Source of the DNA: Variovorax sp. PMC12
GTDB taxonomy: Bacteria; Pseudomonadota; Gammaproteobacteria; Burkholderiales; Burkholderiaceae_C
Length of the DNA: 64,000 bases
Direction of reading: 5' to 3'
Assembly: GCF_003019815.1 (NCBI RefSeq)
Contig: NZ_CP027774.1
Location: forward strand, 1 to 64,000
Shown here: piece by piece, positions 1-7,155 of the stretch
Position numbering within the stretch: position 1 is the stretch's first letter
How the letters are laid out: every line of letters starts with the position of its first letter
Program-made: the position numbers and the translations under genes
The notes under the pieces: model-generated
What the model saw: only the letters and a program-made list of their open reading frames with translations
Databases searched by the model: none
What the model was told of the DNA's origin: nothing

Positions 1-43
1 AGCGGTAGCTGCGGGCGTTGACTTCGAGTGATTCAGGCTTCAT
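1..43 (-). CDS. phnA: Phosphonoacetate hydrolase, N-terminal tip only
   Basis: Only the first 14 codons are in the window; the gene runs off the left edge. The readable peptide is MKPESLEVNARSYR. The element VN-[SA]-RSYR close to the N-terminus is what I recall for phosphonoacetate hydrolase (PhnA), the metal-dependent C-P hydrolase giving acetate and phosphate. A Shine-Dalgarno AGGAGC lies just upstream of the ATG at 43. The neighbours support the call: a phosphate-ester type transporter directly upstream on the same strand and a divergent LysR gene, as in the phnA-transporter-regulator clusters known from Pseudomonas fluorescens 23F. With 14 residues the call remains provisional. Confidence 0.5.
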   Translation of the reverse strand, partial: MKPESLEVNARSYR

Positions 44-96
44 TGGGAAAGGGCTCCTCAAGGGAAAAATAGTAAAGAACGAACGCAAGGGGGTCC

Positions 97-1404
97 TCAG
101 CGACGAATGAACAGCGCGATGAAAGCGCTGATGAGGCAACTCGTGGCCACGATCGGGAAGACCATCGAGGTGTTGCCCGAGTGATCCAGCAACCGTCCGA
201 TCAGCGGTTCGCCGAGGCCCGCCAGCAGGTACGAGAAGAAGTTCATGACGCCGGTGGCAGTTCCCGACCGCTTGGCCCCGACGAGGTCAGGACACAGGGC
301 CCAGAACGAAGAGGCGGGACCGTAGACGAAGAAGCCGGCCAGGAAAAGCAGCGCCAGGCCGCCGACGCTGGTGGGCAGCACATACATGCCGACGGAGGCG
401 GCAGCGCCGAGCAGCATGTAGAGCACGATGGCCTTGTAGCGCTTGGAGCCGAAGACGCGATCCGAGATCCATCCGTTGGTGAGCGCACCGAAGGCCATGC
501 CCACTGGCAGCGCGACGGAGATCCACACGGGATCGATCATCCCGCCGGACATCTTGCTCCAGTCCTTGCCGAGGAAATGCACCGGTACCCAGACGATCAG
601 CCCGTACCGCGCGGCATTCTGGAAACCGATGGAAAGCGCCGCGATGAGCAGCTTCGGGTTGCCGATGACCGCCTTGTAGCGCGACCAGGAGCTTTCTTCG
701 GACGTGCTCTGCAGGCCTGCCGCCTTCGCGTCCTGTGCATTAGCGATACCCGTGTCGGGCGACTTGAAGCCGAGGTCCTCGGGGCGCTCCCGTGCGATCA
801 GGTAGAACGCGATGCCGCCGACGAGCATCAGCAGCACGGGCAGCCTGAAGATCCATCGCCAATCCAGTTGCAGCACGTTCACCACCACGATGGACGTGAC
901 AAAGGACAGGACCGATGCACAGCCGGCGGCGAAGGTGTAGCAGCCGAAAACCTTGCCCCGCTCTGCGGCACCCCACCAGTTCGACAGCAGGCGGCTGCCC
1001 GGCGCCCAGCCGAGCGCCTGGAAGTAGCCGTTGACGCCCCAGGGAATCGCCAGGCTCTTGAAGCCGACGGCGAAGCTCACCACCCAGTTCGCCGCGCACG
1101 ACAGGACGGCGCCGGTCGTCATCACGCGGCGCCCGCCGAACTTGTCAGCCAGGTTGCCATTGATGGCCTGGCCGATGGCATAGCACCAGAGAAGGCTGGC
1201 CGATGCCCAGCCGAGCACCTCCTTCGACAGTCCGAACTCCTTCTGCAGCCCCGGGATGGCGAAACCGAATGTCTGTCGGCCCGTATAGAAGAAGAAATAG
1301 CAGAACATGGCGGCCAGCAGCATTCGCCACTGCGCGCGCCGGAATGAATGTTCCAGAGGCTGCGCATACGCGCCGGCCTGCAAGCCTTGATTTGCCAATT
1401 CCAT
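97..1404 (-). CDS. MFS/OPA-family organophosphonate or organophosphate transporter
   Basis: A 435-residue integral membrane protein with about 12 hydrophobic segments. The N-terminal stretch FFFYTGRQTFGFAIPG and the loop NLADKFGGRRV (MFS signature) fit the organophosphate:phosphate antiporter branch (GlpT/UhpT-like). The start at 1404 (MELANQG) is chosen over an upstream in-frame ATG at 1461 because AGGAGA sits about 8 nt before it. The gene lies between the alcohol dehydrogenase and the phosphonoacetate hydrolase on the same strand, so uptake of phosphonoacetate is the likely role. The substrate is inferred from context. The 96-bp gap to the upstream gene leaves room for a separate promoter, but none is obvious. 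Confidence 0.8.
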   Translation of the reverse strand: MELANQGLQAGAYAQPLEHSFRRAQWRMLLAAMFCYFFFYTGRQTFGFAIPGLQKEFGLSKEVLGWASASLLWCYAIGQAINGNLADKFGGRRVMTTGAVLSCAANWVVSFAVGFKSLAIPWGVNGYFQALGWAPGSRLLSNWWGAAERGKVFGCYTFAAGCASVLSFVTSIVVVNVLQLDWRWIFRLPVLLMLVGGIAFYLIARERPEDLGFKSPDTGIANAQDAKAAGLQSTSEESSWSRYKAVIGNPKLLIAALSIGFQNAARYGLIVWVPVHFLGKDWSKMSGGMIDPVWISVALPVGMAFGALTNGWISDRVFGSKRYKAIVLYMLLGAAASVGMYVLPTSVGGLALLFLAGFFVYGPASSFWALCPDLVGAKRSGTATGVMNFFSYLLAGLGEPLIGRLLDHSGNTSMVFPIVATSCLISAFIALFIRR

Positions 1405-1500
1405 TTTTGTCTCCTGTTCTTGACGGACGTGGGTCCGTGGGACCGGCTTCGATGCCGGCATTTTTTCTCGACGCTCTGCTCGCTCTACTGCTTCGACCGG

Positions 1501-2592
1501 CTAGGCGGAAACCGCCCCGATGAAGTTCTTTCCGCGCGCCCCGTCCATCGCGCGCGCGATCATGGCAGCGGCTTCGCTGTCCGCCACGCCGTAGTCCGCG
1601 AACTCGGTCTTCACGCCGAGTCCCTGCAGGAAGTCGCGCAGACGCCGGGCGGCGATGCGAAGGTCCGGCCCGAAGAGGCGCCGCAGCGTGCGGTCCCGAT
1701 CGGGGGATCGTGCCCATGCCTTCTCGAGAACCAGCGGCAGCGTGAACGAACAGGCAATGCCGTGCGCCAATCCGTGCCGCAGCGTCATTTCATATGAGAT
1801 GGAGTGGGCCAGGGCCGTCTTCGTGTTGGAGAACGCAAGCCCGGCCTTGAGCGCAGCCAGCGCCATGCGCTCGCGCAATTCGATGTTGCGAAGGTCGGAA
1901 GCCAGTGCCGGCAGGCACTCGAAAATGTCTTCGACGGCGGAGATGGCCAAGGCGTCTGAGATCGGGTTCGCGTTCACGTTCCACACCGACTCCAGCGCGT
2001 GCGACAGCGCATCGAGCCCCGTCGAAATGGTGGTGCCCGCCGGCACCGAGAGCATCAGGTCGGGATCGACGATGGCCGCCTCCGGCCAGGTAGCATCCAG
2101 GTGCAGCGAATACTTCTTCTGGTTCGCGGCATCCCAGATCGTGGCCCAAGGCGTCACCTCGCTGCCGGTGCCCGCCGTGGTCGGCACGGCTATCAGCGGC
2201 TTGACGCTGGCCGGCACGAAGGGCCTGCCGGCCGCAAGCAGACCCACCAGTTCGTCGAAACGGCCGCTGGCCGTGCCGACCATCAACGCCTTGGCGGTGT
2301 CGATCGCGCTGCCGCCGCCCACGGCGACGACGGCGTCGCAGGCCTCGGCCGACTCCCAGAATCGGTTGTAGAGGGCCGACAGGTGCGCCACATCGGGGTT
2401 CGGGCGCACGTCGTCGATGACTCCGAGCAAAGAGTCTTTCAGGAGCTCGCGCAGCTGTGCGACCAGCCCAAGCTCGCGCGCTTCCGGAAACGTGACGACC
2501 ACCACACGCCGACCGGCAAGGATGCCTGGAAGCTGCCCGAGGCTGCCTTGGCCGCAGTGAATGGAAACTGGGTTGTGAAATGCGTGAAGCAT
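1501..2592 (-). CDS. Iron-containing alcohol dehydrogenase, possibly phosphonoacetaldehyde reductase
   Basis: A 363-residue group III (Fe-dependent) alcohol dehydrogenase. The nucleotide-binding GGGSAIDTAK motif and the PTTAGTGSEVT motif are present, and metal-ligand histidines are seen in GLDALSHALES, SYEMTLRHGLAHG and nearby. Start ATG at 2592 follows AGGAGA at about 8 nt; longer in-frame starts run into the divergent regulator's upstream region. It opens a minus-strand operon with the transporter and the phosphonoacetate hydrolase gene. Related enzymes reduce phosphonoacetaldehyde to hydroxyethylphosphonate or oxidise such alcohols, so it may feed the aldehyde/alcohol form into the phosphonoacetate route. 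That substrate is a contextual inference; the enzyme family itself is clear. Confidence 0.8.
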   Translation of the reverse strand: MLHAFHNPVSIHCGQGSLGQLPGILAGRRVVVVTFPEARELGLVAQLRELLKDSLLGVIDDVRPNPDVAHLSALYNRFWESAEACDAVVAVGGGSAIDTAKALMVGTASGRFDELVGLLAAGRPFVPASVKPLIAVPTTAGTGSEVTPWATIWDAANQKKYSLHLDATWPEAAIVDPDLMLSVPAGTTISTGLDALSHALESVWNVNANPISDALAISAVEDIFECLPALASDLRNIELRERMALAALKAGLAFSNTKTALAHSISYEMTLRHGLAHGIACSFTLPLVLEKAWARSPDRDRTLRRLFGPDLRIAARRLRDFLQGLGVKTEFADYGVADSEAAAMIARAMDGARGKNFIGAVSA

Positions 2593-2766
2593 CTGGGCTT
2601 TCTCCTGAAATGGCCGTTTTGTGCATCGCGCCATGTCGCGCGTTCTGCTTGGGTGGGCAGTGTCGAAGCCGGCCACCATCGCGTCCAATCGCATTTCCGA
2701 TGGCCGCATCGTCGAAAATCGATGGATCCAGCCACCAGGCCCTAGCCTCCCGCGAGGATCGCCTCC

Positions 2767-3633
2767 ATGTTTCACCAGTACTACAAATCAATTCGTTGCT
2801 TCCATGCCGTGGCAAAGACAGGCGGCTTCACCTCGGCGGCGCACTATCTGCACATCGGCCAGCCCACGGTGACGGACCAGGTCAAGGCGCTGGAAACACG
2901 TTTCGGGGTCGAACTCTTCCTTCGCACCGGCCGCAGCGTCCGGCTCACCGCCGTGGGAGAACGGCTCTATGCGATCACCCAGGGGCTGTTCGGACAGGAG
3001 GAGGAAGCAATCCAGTTCCTGCAGAGCGCGCACAAGCTCAAGGCCGGCGTGGTCCGTGTGGGTGCGGTGTCTCCGCCGATCGCGCTGGAACTCGCGCACA
3101 ACTTCCGGCAGGCGCATCCCTCACTGGAACTGACCGTCTCGATCGGCTCCGAAGACGCCACACTGCGGGGCCTGCAGGACTTCGACATCGACGTCGGCAT
3201 CATGGTGGAGCCGGCGGCGATCGAGGGGCTGCATATTGCCCCCTATCGCGACGAGCGGATCGTAGCCGTTGTGCCCGAAAACCATCCATGGATGGCACGC
3301 CCCTCGATCGGCACCGGTGACATCGCGGGAGAGGCGGTCATCCTGCGCGAGGCCGGATCGAAGACCCGCCATCGCGTCGAACGCGCATGCCAGAAAAAGA
3401 ACGTGCACCTGAACTGCGTCATGGAAATCAACAGCCGCGAGGCCATCCTTCACGCGGTCGCCAACGGCATGGGCATTGGCTTTGTCACCCAGGTGGAGTT
3501 CATTCCCCTGCCCGGCCTCGCCGCGGTCCAGATCGACGACAGCGAACTGTCGATCAGCTACTCGCTATGCTGCCTGGCGGTGCGCAAGGACCGGCCGTTG
3601 ATTCGCTCCCTGTTCGAAGTGGCGCTTCAATGA
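2767..3633 (+). CDS. LysR-family regulator, PhnR-like
   Basis: A 288-residue LysR-type regulator. The N-terminal winged helix-turn-helix shows the typical SIRCFHAVAKTGGFTSAAHY followed by QPTVTDQVKALE, and residues 90-288 form the co-inducer-binding domain. It is divergent from the alcohol dehydrogenase/transporter/hydrolase operon with a 174-bp shared upstream region, the classic arrangement for LysR control of an adjacent catabolic operon. In characterised phosphonoacetate clusters a LysR protein (PhnR) responds to phosphonoacetate; that inducer is inferred here. Confidence 0.85.
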   Translation: MFHQYYKSIRCFHAVAKTGGFTSAAHYLHIGQPTVTDQVKALETRFGVELFLRTGRSVRLTAVGERLYAITQGLFGQEEEAIQFLQSAHKLKAGVVRVGAVSPPIALELAHNFRQAHPSLELTVSIGSEDATLRGLQDFDIDVGIMVEPAAIEGLHIAPYRDERIVAVVPENHPWMARPSIGTGDIAGEAVILREAGSKTRHRVERACQKKNVHLNCVMEINSREAILHAVANGMGIGFVTQVEFIPLPGLAAVQIDDSELSISYSLCCLAVRKDRPLIRSLFEVALQ

Positions 3634-3671
3634 GCACCGCGTTGCGCCGCGAACGAGGCCGGCCCCGCGTC

Positions 3672-4160
3672 TCAACGAACGCAGTCCGCCCGCGCGCAGG
3701 CGAGCTGCACCGTGAAGGGCCCGCCTGCCGGCATGCCATGCGCCTGCGCCGCGCGCAGCAGGCCCTCGTGCAATGCCTCGTCGACCACCTCGACGCTCGC
3801 GTTGCAGCCCCCGCAGCGCAGGCGCACCGTGCTTTCTGGCGTTTGCGTGCGCCGCAGCCGGTGCACCGCGCGCGCGCCACCCAGGCCGCGCTCCCATTCG
3901 CGCTGCACGAGCCTGGCTTTTTCCAGCTCCTTGATCACGCGGTAGACGCTCGCCAGGCCGGTGGCCGTGCCGCGCTTGAGCATGCGGCGAAACACTTCCT
4001 CGCCACCGAGCCATTGCGAATCGCTTTCCGCCAGCGTCTGCAGCACGCACAGACGAATGACGGTGGGCCGAATACCCAGGCTGCGCAGTTGCTCTGAAAA
4101 GCCACTGCTCGCCGGCACCTGCGCCCCGTGCGTGCCTGACACTGCCGTCGACTTGCGCAC
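3672..4160 (-). CDS. Fur-family regulator, divergent, lacking the His-rich site
   Basis: About 162 residues. The winged-helix part (LRSLGIRPTVIRLCVLQTL ... SVYRVIKELEKARLV) is typical of Fur/Zur/PerR proteins. A structural zinc site is suggested by CGGC and by a C-terminal CARADC. The His-rich HHHDH regulatory stretch of canonical Fur is absent; the equivalent segment reads AVHRLRRTQTP. It may therefore sense something else, or act as a cluster-specific regulator. The start is uncertain: GTG at 4160 gives the best length, but its GGAAG is immediately adjacent, and GTG further in is possible. It follows the exporter gene by 29 nt and is probably co-transcribed from the iron-starvation box at 5880-5903. 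Confidence 0.7.
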   Translation of the reverse strand: MRKSTAVSGTHGAQVPASSGFSEQLRSLGIRPTVIRLCVLQTLAESDSQWLGGEEVFRRMLKRGTATGLASVYRVIKELEKARLVQREWERGLGGARAVHRLRRTQTPESTVRLRCGGCNASVEVVDEALHEGLLRAAQAHGMPAGGPFTVQLACARADCVR

Positions 4161-4189
4161 CTTCCGCTGCTGCCCGTGTTGCCGTGCGT

Positions 4190-5869
4190 TCAGGCCGCAA
4201 GGCCTGGCGCCGGCGCCTTGGTGTCCTGCGCGATGCGCCCGGCCTTCATGTGGACGATGCGGTCGGCCACGTGGAAGTAGCGGTCGTCGTGCGAGATGAC
4301 CACCAGCGAATGCCCTTTGGCGCGCAGCTCGGGCAACAGCTCGGTGTAGAAAAGATGGCGGAAGGTCGGGTCCTGGTCGGCGGCCCATTCGTCGAACACC
4401 AGCACGGGGCGGCCTTCCAGGTAGGCGTGCACCAGCGCGAGCCGCTTGCGCTGGCCCGTAGACAGATCGGTGGTGCTGAACGCGCCGTCCTTCACAGACA
4501 CCTTGTGCGCGATCTCCAGCCGCTGCAGGTAGGGCAGCGCGGTCTCGGGCAGCGCCTGGTGGCCGCCCTCCTCGCCGGCAACGAGATCCTCGAACAGATA
4601 GAAGTCGGAGAACACGGTGGTGAACAGCTGGCGGTAGTCGTCGCGCGTCTCGGGTGTGATGGGCTTTCCGTCGAGCACGACCTCGCCCTGCTGCGGCACG
4701 TAGAGCCCGAGCAGCAGCTTGATGAGCGTGGTCTTGCCCGAGCCGTTGTCGCCCACGACGAAGACGATCTCGCTGCGCCCGATCTGCAGGTCGACCGGCC
4801 CCAGCGAGAAGGCCTCGCTGCCCTCTGGCGTGTCGAACGCGTAGCGCACGCCGCTCAGCTCGATGGCGTTGCGCAGCGGCGGTGAAGTCGGCGGGGAGCC
4901 GAGGTGCAGGTGCGGCTCCGGCGTGGCGAAGCGGGCCGACAGGTCGGCGATGCGCTCGAACGCCACCCTGGCGCGGCCCAGGTGCGGCAGGGCACCGACG
5001 ATCTGGTCGATCGGCCCCTTGATGAACAGCAGCACGAGCACGAAGCCGCTGAGCACCACCGGGTCGGTCGTGCGCCAGGCGGCCCAGCCGAGGATCAGCG
5101 CGATCAGCAGAAAAAACAGTGCCGAGCCGAAGGACGTGGCCAGCACGAAGATGTTGATCGCGCGGCGGTTGATGTCGCGGATGTTGTCGACGGTGCGGGC
5201 GATCTGCTCCTCGTACACCCTGGCGCGGCGGGCACGATGCATGCGCAGTTCCTTGGCGCCTTCGCTGATGCCGCGGTAGGCCTTGTGCAGCAGCTCTTCC
5301 TGTTCGCGCGACTGGAAGAAGCCCGCGATGCCACGACCGTGGGCCCAGGTCTGGACTGCCACGCCGATCAGCATCGCCACCACCAGCAGGCCGAACAGCG
5401 GCAGCGACAGCCACGCGAGGTAGCCCAGGCAGCCCAGCGCGATGGCCAGGGAAATCATGGTGGCGGCCAGCATGAAGGCCACGTCGCTGATCATGTCCAC
5501 GTCCTGCGTGAGCACGGGCATCAGCCGGTGCATGCGGTAGCGCTCCAGCGCATCGATGGGCGCCGCGAGAATTTTCTGGGCCAGGTCCTTGCGCACCTGC
5601 GCGACCAGCCGCTGGCCCACGACGTTGTTCGAGATGTCGGACACCGCGCGGCCGACGAGCGCCAGGGCGCACAGCGCGACGAAGGTCAGCAGCAGGCCGC
5701 CGGCCATGCCGCCGGGTCGGCTGAGCACCTCGTTGATGGTTGCCAGCAGCGCCACGGTGGCCACGCCCGCTCCGATGCCGGTGACGGACGAGAGCGCGAT
5801 CCAGGGAGTGAAGGGTTGCAGCAGCCGAAGAAGGTCGGACGCCTTGGCGCTGGCGGGTTGGGTTTGCAT
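4190..5869 (-). CDS. Cyclic-peptide/siderophore export ABC transporter, PvdE/SyrD type
   Basis: A 559-residue fused permease-ATPase. Residues 1-320 hold six hydrophobic segments (for example WIALSSVTGIGAGVATVALL). Residues 335-559 are the ATPase, with Walker A VGDNGSGKTTLIKL, signature LSTGQRKRLALV and Walker B PVLVFDEW. Size and order match PvdE, the inner-membrane exporter that moves the acylated pyoverdine precursor to the periplasm. Here it sits beside a siderophore synthetase operon, and a periplasmic acylase occurs in the same regulon, so the same role is likely. ATG at 5869 lies 10 nt past the -10-like CGTC of its own promoter box, so the leader is very short. Confidence 0.85.
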   Translation of the reverse strand: MQTQPASAKASDLLRLLQPFTPWIALSSVTGIGAGVATVALLATINEVLSRPGGMAGGLLLTFVALCALALVGRAVSDISNNVVGQRLVAQVRKDLAQKILAAPIDALERYRMHRLMPVLTQDVDMISDVAFMLAATMISLAIALGCLGYLAWLSLPLFGLLVVAMLIGVAVQTWAHGRGIAGFFQSREQEELLHKAYRGISEGAKELRMHRARRARVYEEQIARTVDNIRDINRRAINIFVLATSFGSALFFLLIALILGWAAWRTTDPVVLSGFVLVLLFIKGPIDQIVGALPHLGRARVAFERIADLSARFATPEPHLHLGSPPTSPPLRNAIELSGVRYAFDTPEGSEAFSLGPVDLQIGRSEIVFVVGDNGSGKTTLIKLLLGLYVPQQGEVVLDGKPITPETRDDYRQLFTTVFSDFYLFEDLVAGEEGGHQALPETALPYLQRLEIAHKVSVKDGAFSTTDLSTGQRKRLALVHAYLEGRPVLVFDEWAADQDPTFRHLFYTELLPELRAKGHSLVVISHDDRYFHVADRIVHMKAGRIAQDTKAPAPGLAA

Positions 5870-5879
5870 GACGGGTAAG

Positions 5880-5903
5880 ACGGTCCGGCGGCCGGAATGT
5901 TTA
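5880..5903 (-). promoter_or_regulatory. PvdS/OrbS-type iron-starvation promoter for the exporter
   Basis: On the minus strand the sequence reads TAAAC, 16 bases, CGTC, matching the TAAA(T/C)-N16/17-CGT(C) promoters used by PvdS of Pseudomonas and OrbS of Burkholderia. It lies directly upstream of the exporter start codon. Confidence 0.75.
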
Positions 5904-5919
5904 GCGCGCGCCGGTGCCG

Positions 5920-6159
5920 CTATTGCAGCGTCGATTCGTGCCTGGATTCTTCGCCGGACGCGGAGCCGACCATTGCCGCACCGGCCAGCGCCCAGAGCGT
6001 CAGCGCCTCGTCGAAAGCACGCACATGCTTCGCATCGCGCCCCAGCCACAGGACCAGCTTTTGCGCGCGGTCGAGCGACGGCGCGTCGTGCAGCGCGCGA
6101 AAAAGCCGCCAGGCCTCGCTGAAAGCCGGATCGGAAGGAGCCTGGTGTCGGGAGTTCAT
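5920..6159 (-). CDS. Small orphan protein resembling the FecR N-terminal domain (DUF4880-like)
   Basis: A 79-residue soluble protein. The core pattern, W near the start, then LWLGRDAKHVRAFDEALTLW, matches the N-terminal cytoplasmic domain of FecR-type anti-sigma factors (W-L-x-x-D-x-x-H-x-x-A-F-x-x-x-x-x-L-W). There is no transmembrane segment and no periplasmic FecR domain, so it is not a truncated remnant with membrane parts nearby. It has its own iron-starvation box at 6199-6222 and precedes the exporter gene. A second protein of this kind lies directly after the PvdS/OrbS-type sigma gene at 47491-47739. A role as a cytoplasmic sigma-factor modulator is my inference. Confidence 0.6.
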   Translation of the reverse strand: MNSRHQAPSDPAFSEAWRLFRALHDAPSLDRAQKLVLWLGRDAKHVRAFDEALTLWALAGAAMVGSASGEESRHESTLQ

Positions 6160-6198
6160 CGCATTCGGGAGGCCGGACTGCTGTGGATGCGTGGATAG

Positions 6199-6222
6199 AC
6201 GCGACCCGCCGCCGTATGTTTA
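6199..6222 (-). promoter_or_regulatory. Iron-starvation promoter for the small FecR-N-like gene
   Basis: Minus-strand TAAAC-N16-CGTC, 40 bp upstream of the ATG at 6159. It is back to back with the plus-strand box at 6270-6293, so the 6160-6336 interval is a divergent control region. Confidence 0.75.
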
Positions 6223-6269
6223 GCGCGTGTCATCCGCGCGTCGCAATTTCGTGGACCAGTGCGCCGCAC

Positions 6270-6293
6270 TAAACCCGGGGGCGCCCGATCCGT
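6270..6293 (+). promoter_or_regulatory. Iron-starvation promoter for the FhuF-like gene
   Basis: Plus-strand TAAAC-N16-CGTC. It implies that transcription begins near 6300, which argues against in-frame start codons before that point for the downstream gene. Confidence 0.75.
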
Positions 6294-6336
6294 CTCCATC
6301 AGCGATGAGCTTCATTTGCGCGGCTGCGCCTTTTCG

Positions 6337-7089
6337 ATGATTCCCCTGCTGGTGCCGATCTTCCAGGGCGAATGGGCGGCCTACGGCGAGGCGCTGGCAT
6401 GTGCGCCGCAGCCACCGGCCGGCGCGCTGCGGGTGGCCGACCTCGTCGCCGATCCCGCGCTGCTCGCCGGGCTGCTGCAGGCGCACGCGCGCCACCTGCG
6501 GGTGCGCAAGCCCGACCTGCGCCCGGTGGCCTCGGCCTGGAGCATGCATTACCTGAATGCCCTGCTGCCACCGGTGACGGCGGCGGCCAGCCTGCTGCAG
6601 CACGTCTTTCCGATGGCGCCGGCGCAGGTCTGGCTTTCATTGGCCGAAGGGGCCGTGCCGCAACGTTTTCACATTCCGCACGAAGGGCAGCCGTTTCCGG
6701 GCGCCGACACGGCGGCGCGCTACGCGGGACTGCTCGGTGAGCACCTGGCCCCGCTCTTCGAGCAACTGACACGTCTCACGCGCATTGCGCCGAAGATTCT
6801 GTGGGGCAACGCGGCGCGCTACCTGGAGCCCGTGCTCGAACAAGGACTGGCATTGAGCGGGCATGCGCCATCCATCGCGAAAGACCTCCAGTACCTGCTG
6901 CATCAGCCGCGCTGGGACGGCGAGGAGAATCCGATGTTCGCGGTGCAACGCAAGGTCGTGCGGATGCACTCGGGCATGCCCGAGCATCTCTCGCTGCACC
7001 GGCAGTGCTGTCTCTACTACCTGCTGCCCGAAGAAGGCTATTGCGGCGCATGTCCGCTGGCGCCGGAATTCCGCAAGACGGCTGCTTAA
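6337..7089 (+). CDS. fhuF: FhuF-like ferric-siderophore reductase
   Basis: About 250 residues, close to the 262 of E. coli FhuF. The C-terminus holds CC-x10-C-x2-C (CCLYYLLPEEGYCGACPL), the [2Fe-2S] ligand set specific to FhuF, which reduces Fe(III) in hydroxamate siderophores in the cytoplasm to release iron. The open frame extends upstream to 6259, but the promoter box ends at 6293. I therefore start at ATG 6337 (MIPLLVPIFQGEW); a TTG at 6316 is the alternative. The stop codon TAA lies inside the next promoter box at 7087. A hydroxamate-specific reductase fits the two hydroxamate residues predicted for the peptide. Confidence 0.85.
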   Translation: MIPLLVPIFQGEWAAYGEALACAPQPPAGALRVADLVADPALLAGLLQAHARHLRVRKPDLRPVASAWSMHYLNALLPPVTAAASLLQHVFPMAPAQVWLSLAEGAVPQRFHIPHEGQPFPGADTAARYAGLLGEHLAPLFEQLTRLTRIAPKILWGNAARYLEPVLEQGLALSGHAPSIAKDLQYLLHQPRWDGEENPMFAVQRKVVRMHSGMPEHLSLHRQCCLYYLLPEEGYCGACPLAPEFRKTAA

Positions 7090-7110
7090 ACAAACGCACT
7101 GGCCGCGCGT
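7087..7110 (+). promoter_or_regulatory. Iron-starvation promoter for the acyltransferase-hydroxylase pair
   Basis: Plus-strand TAAAC-N16-CGTC. Its first three bases are the stop codon of the preceding FhuF-like gene. Confidence 0.75.
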
Positions 7111-7155
7111 CATTTGCGGTTAAGCATCCATTCATCGGTGCCACTGCGATTCCCC

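Noticed and set aside
3672..5672. A 666-residue open frame suggesting a fusion of the Fur-like protein with a long N-terminal part
   Set aside because: The N-terminal two thirds lie out of frame inside the exporter gene; only the last ~160 codons show a recognisable fold.
6259..6336. Longer N-terminus for the FhuF-like protein
   Set aside because: The promoter box at 6270-6293 would lie inside the coding region; start at 6337 also gives the family's normal length.
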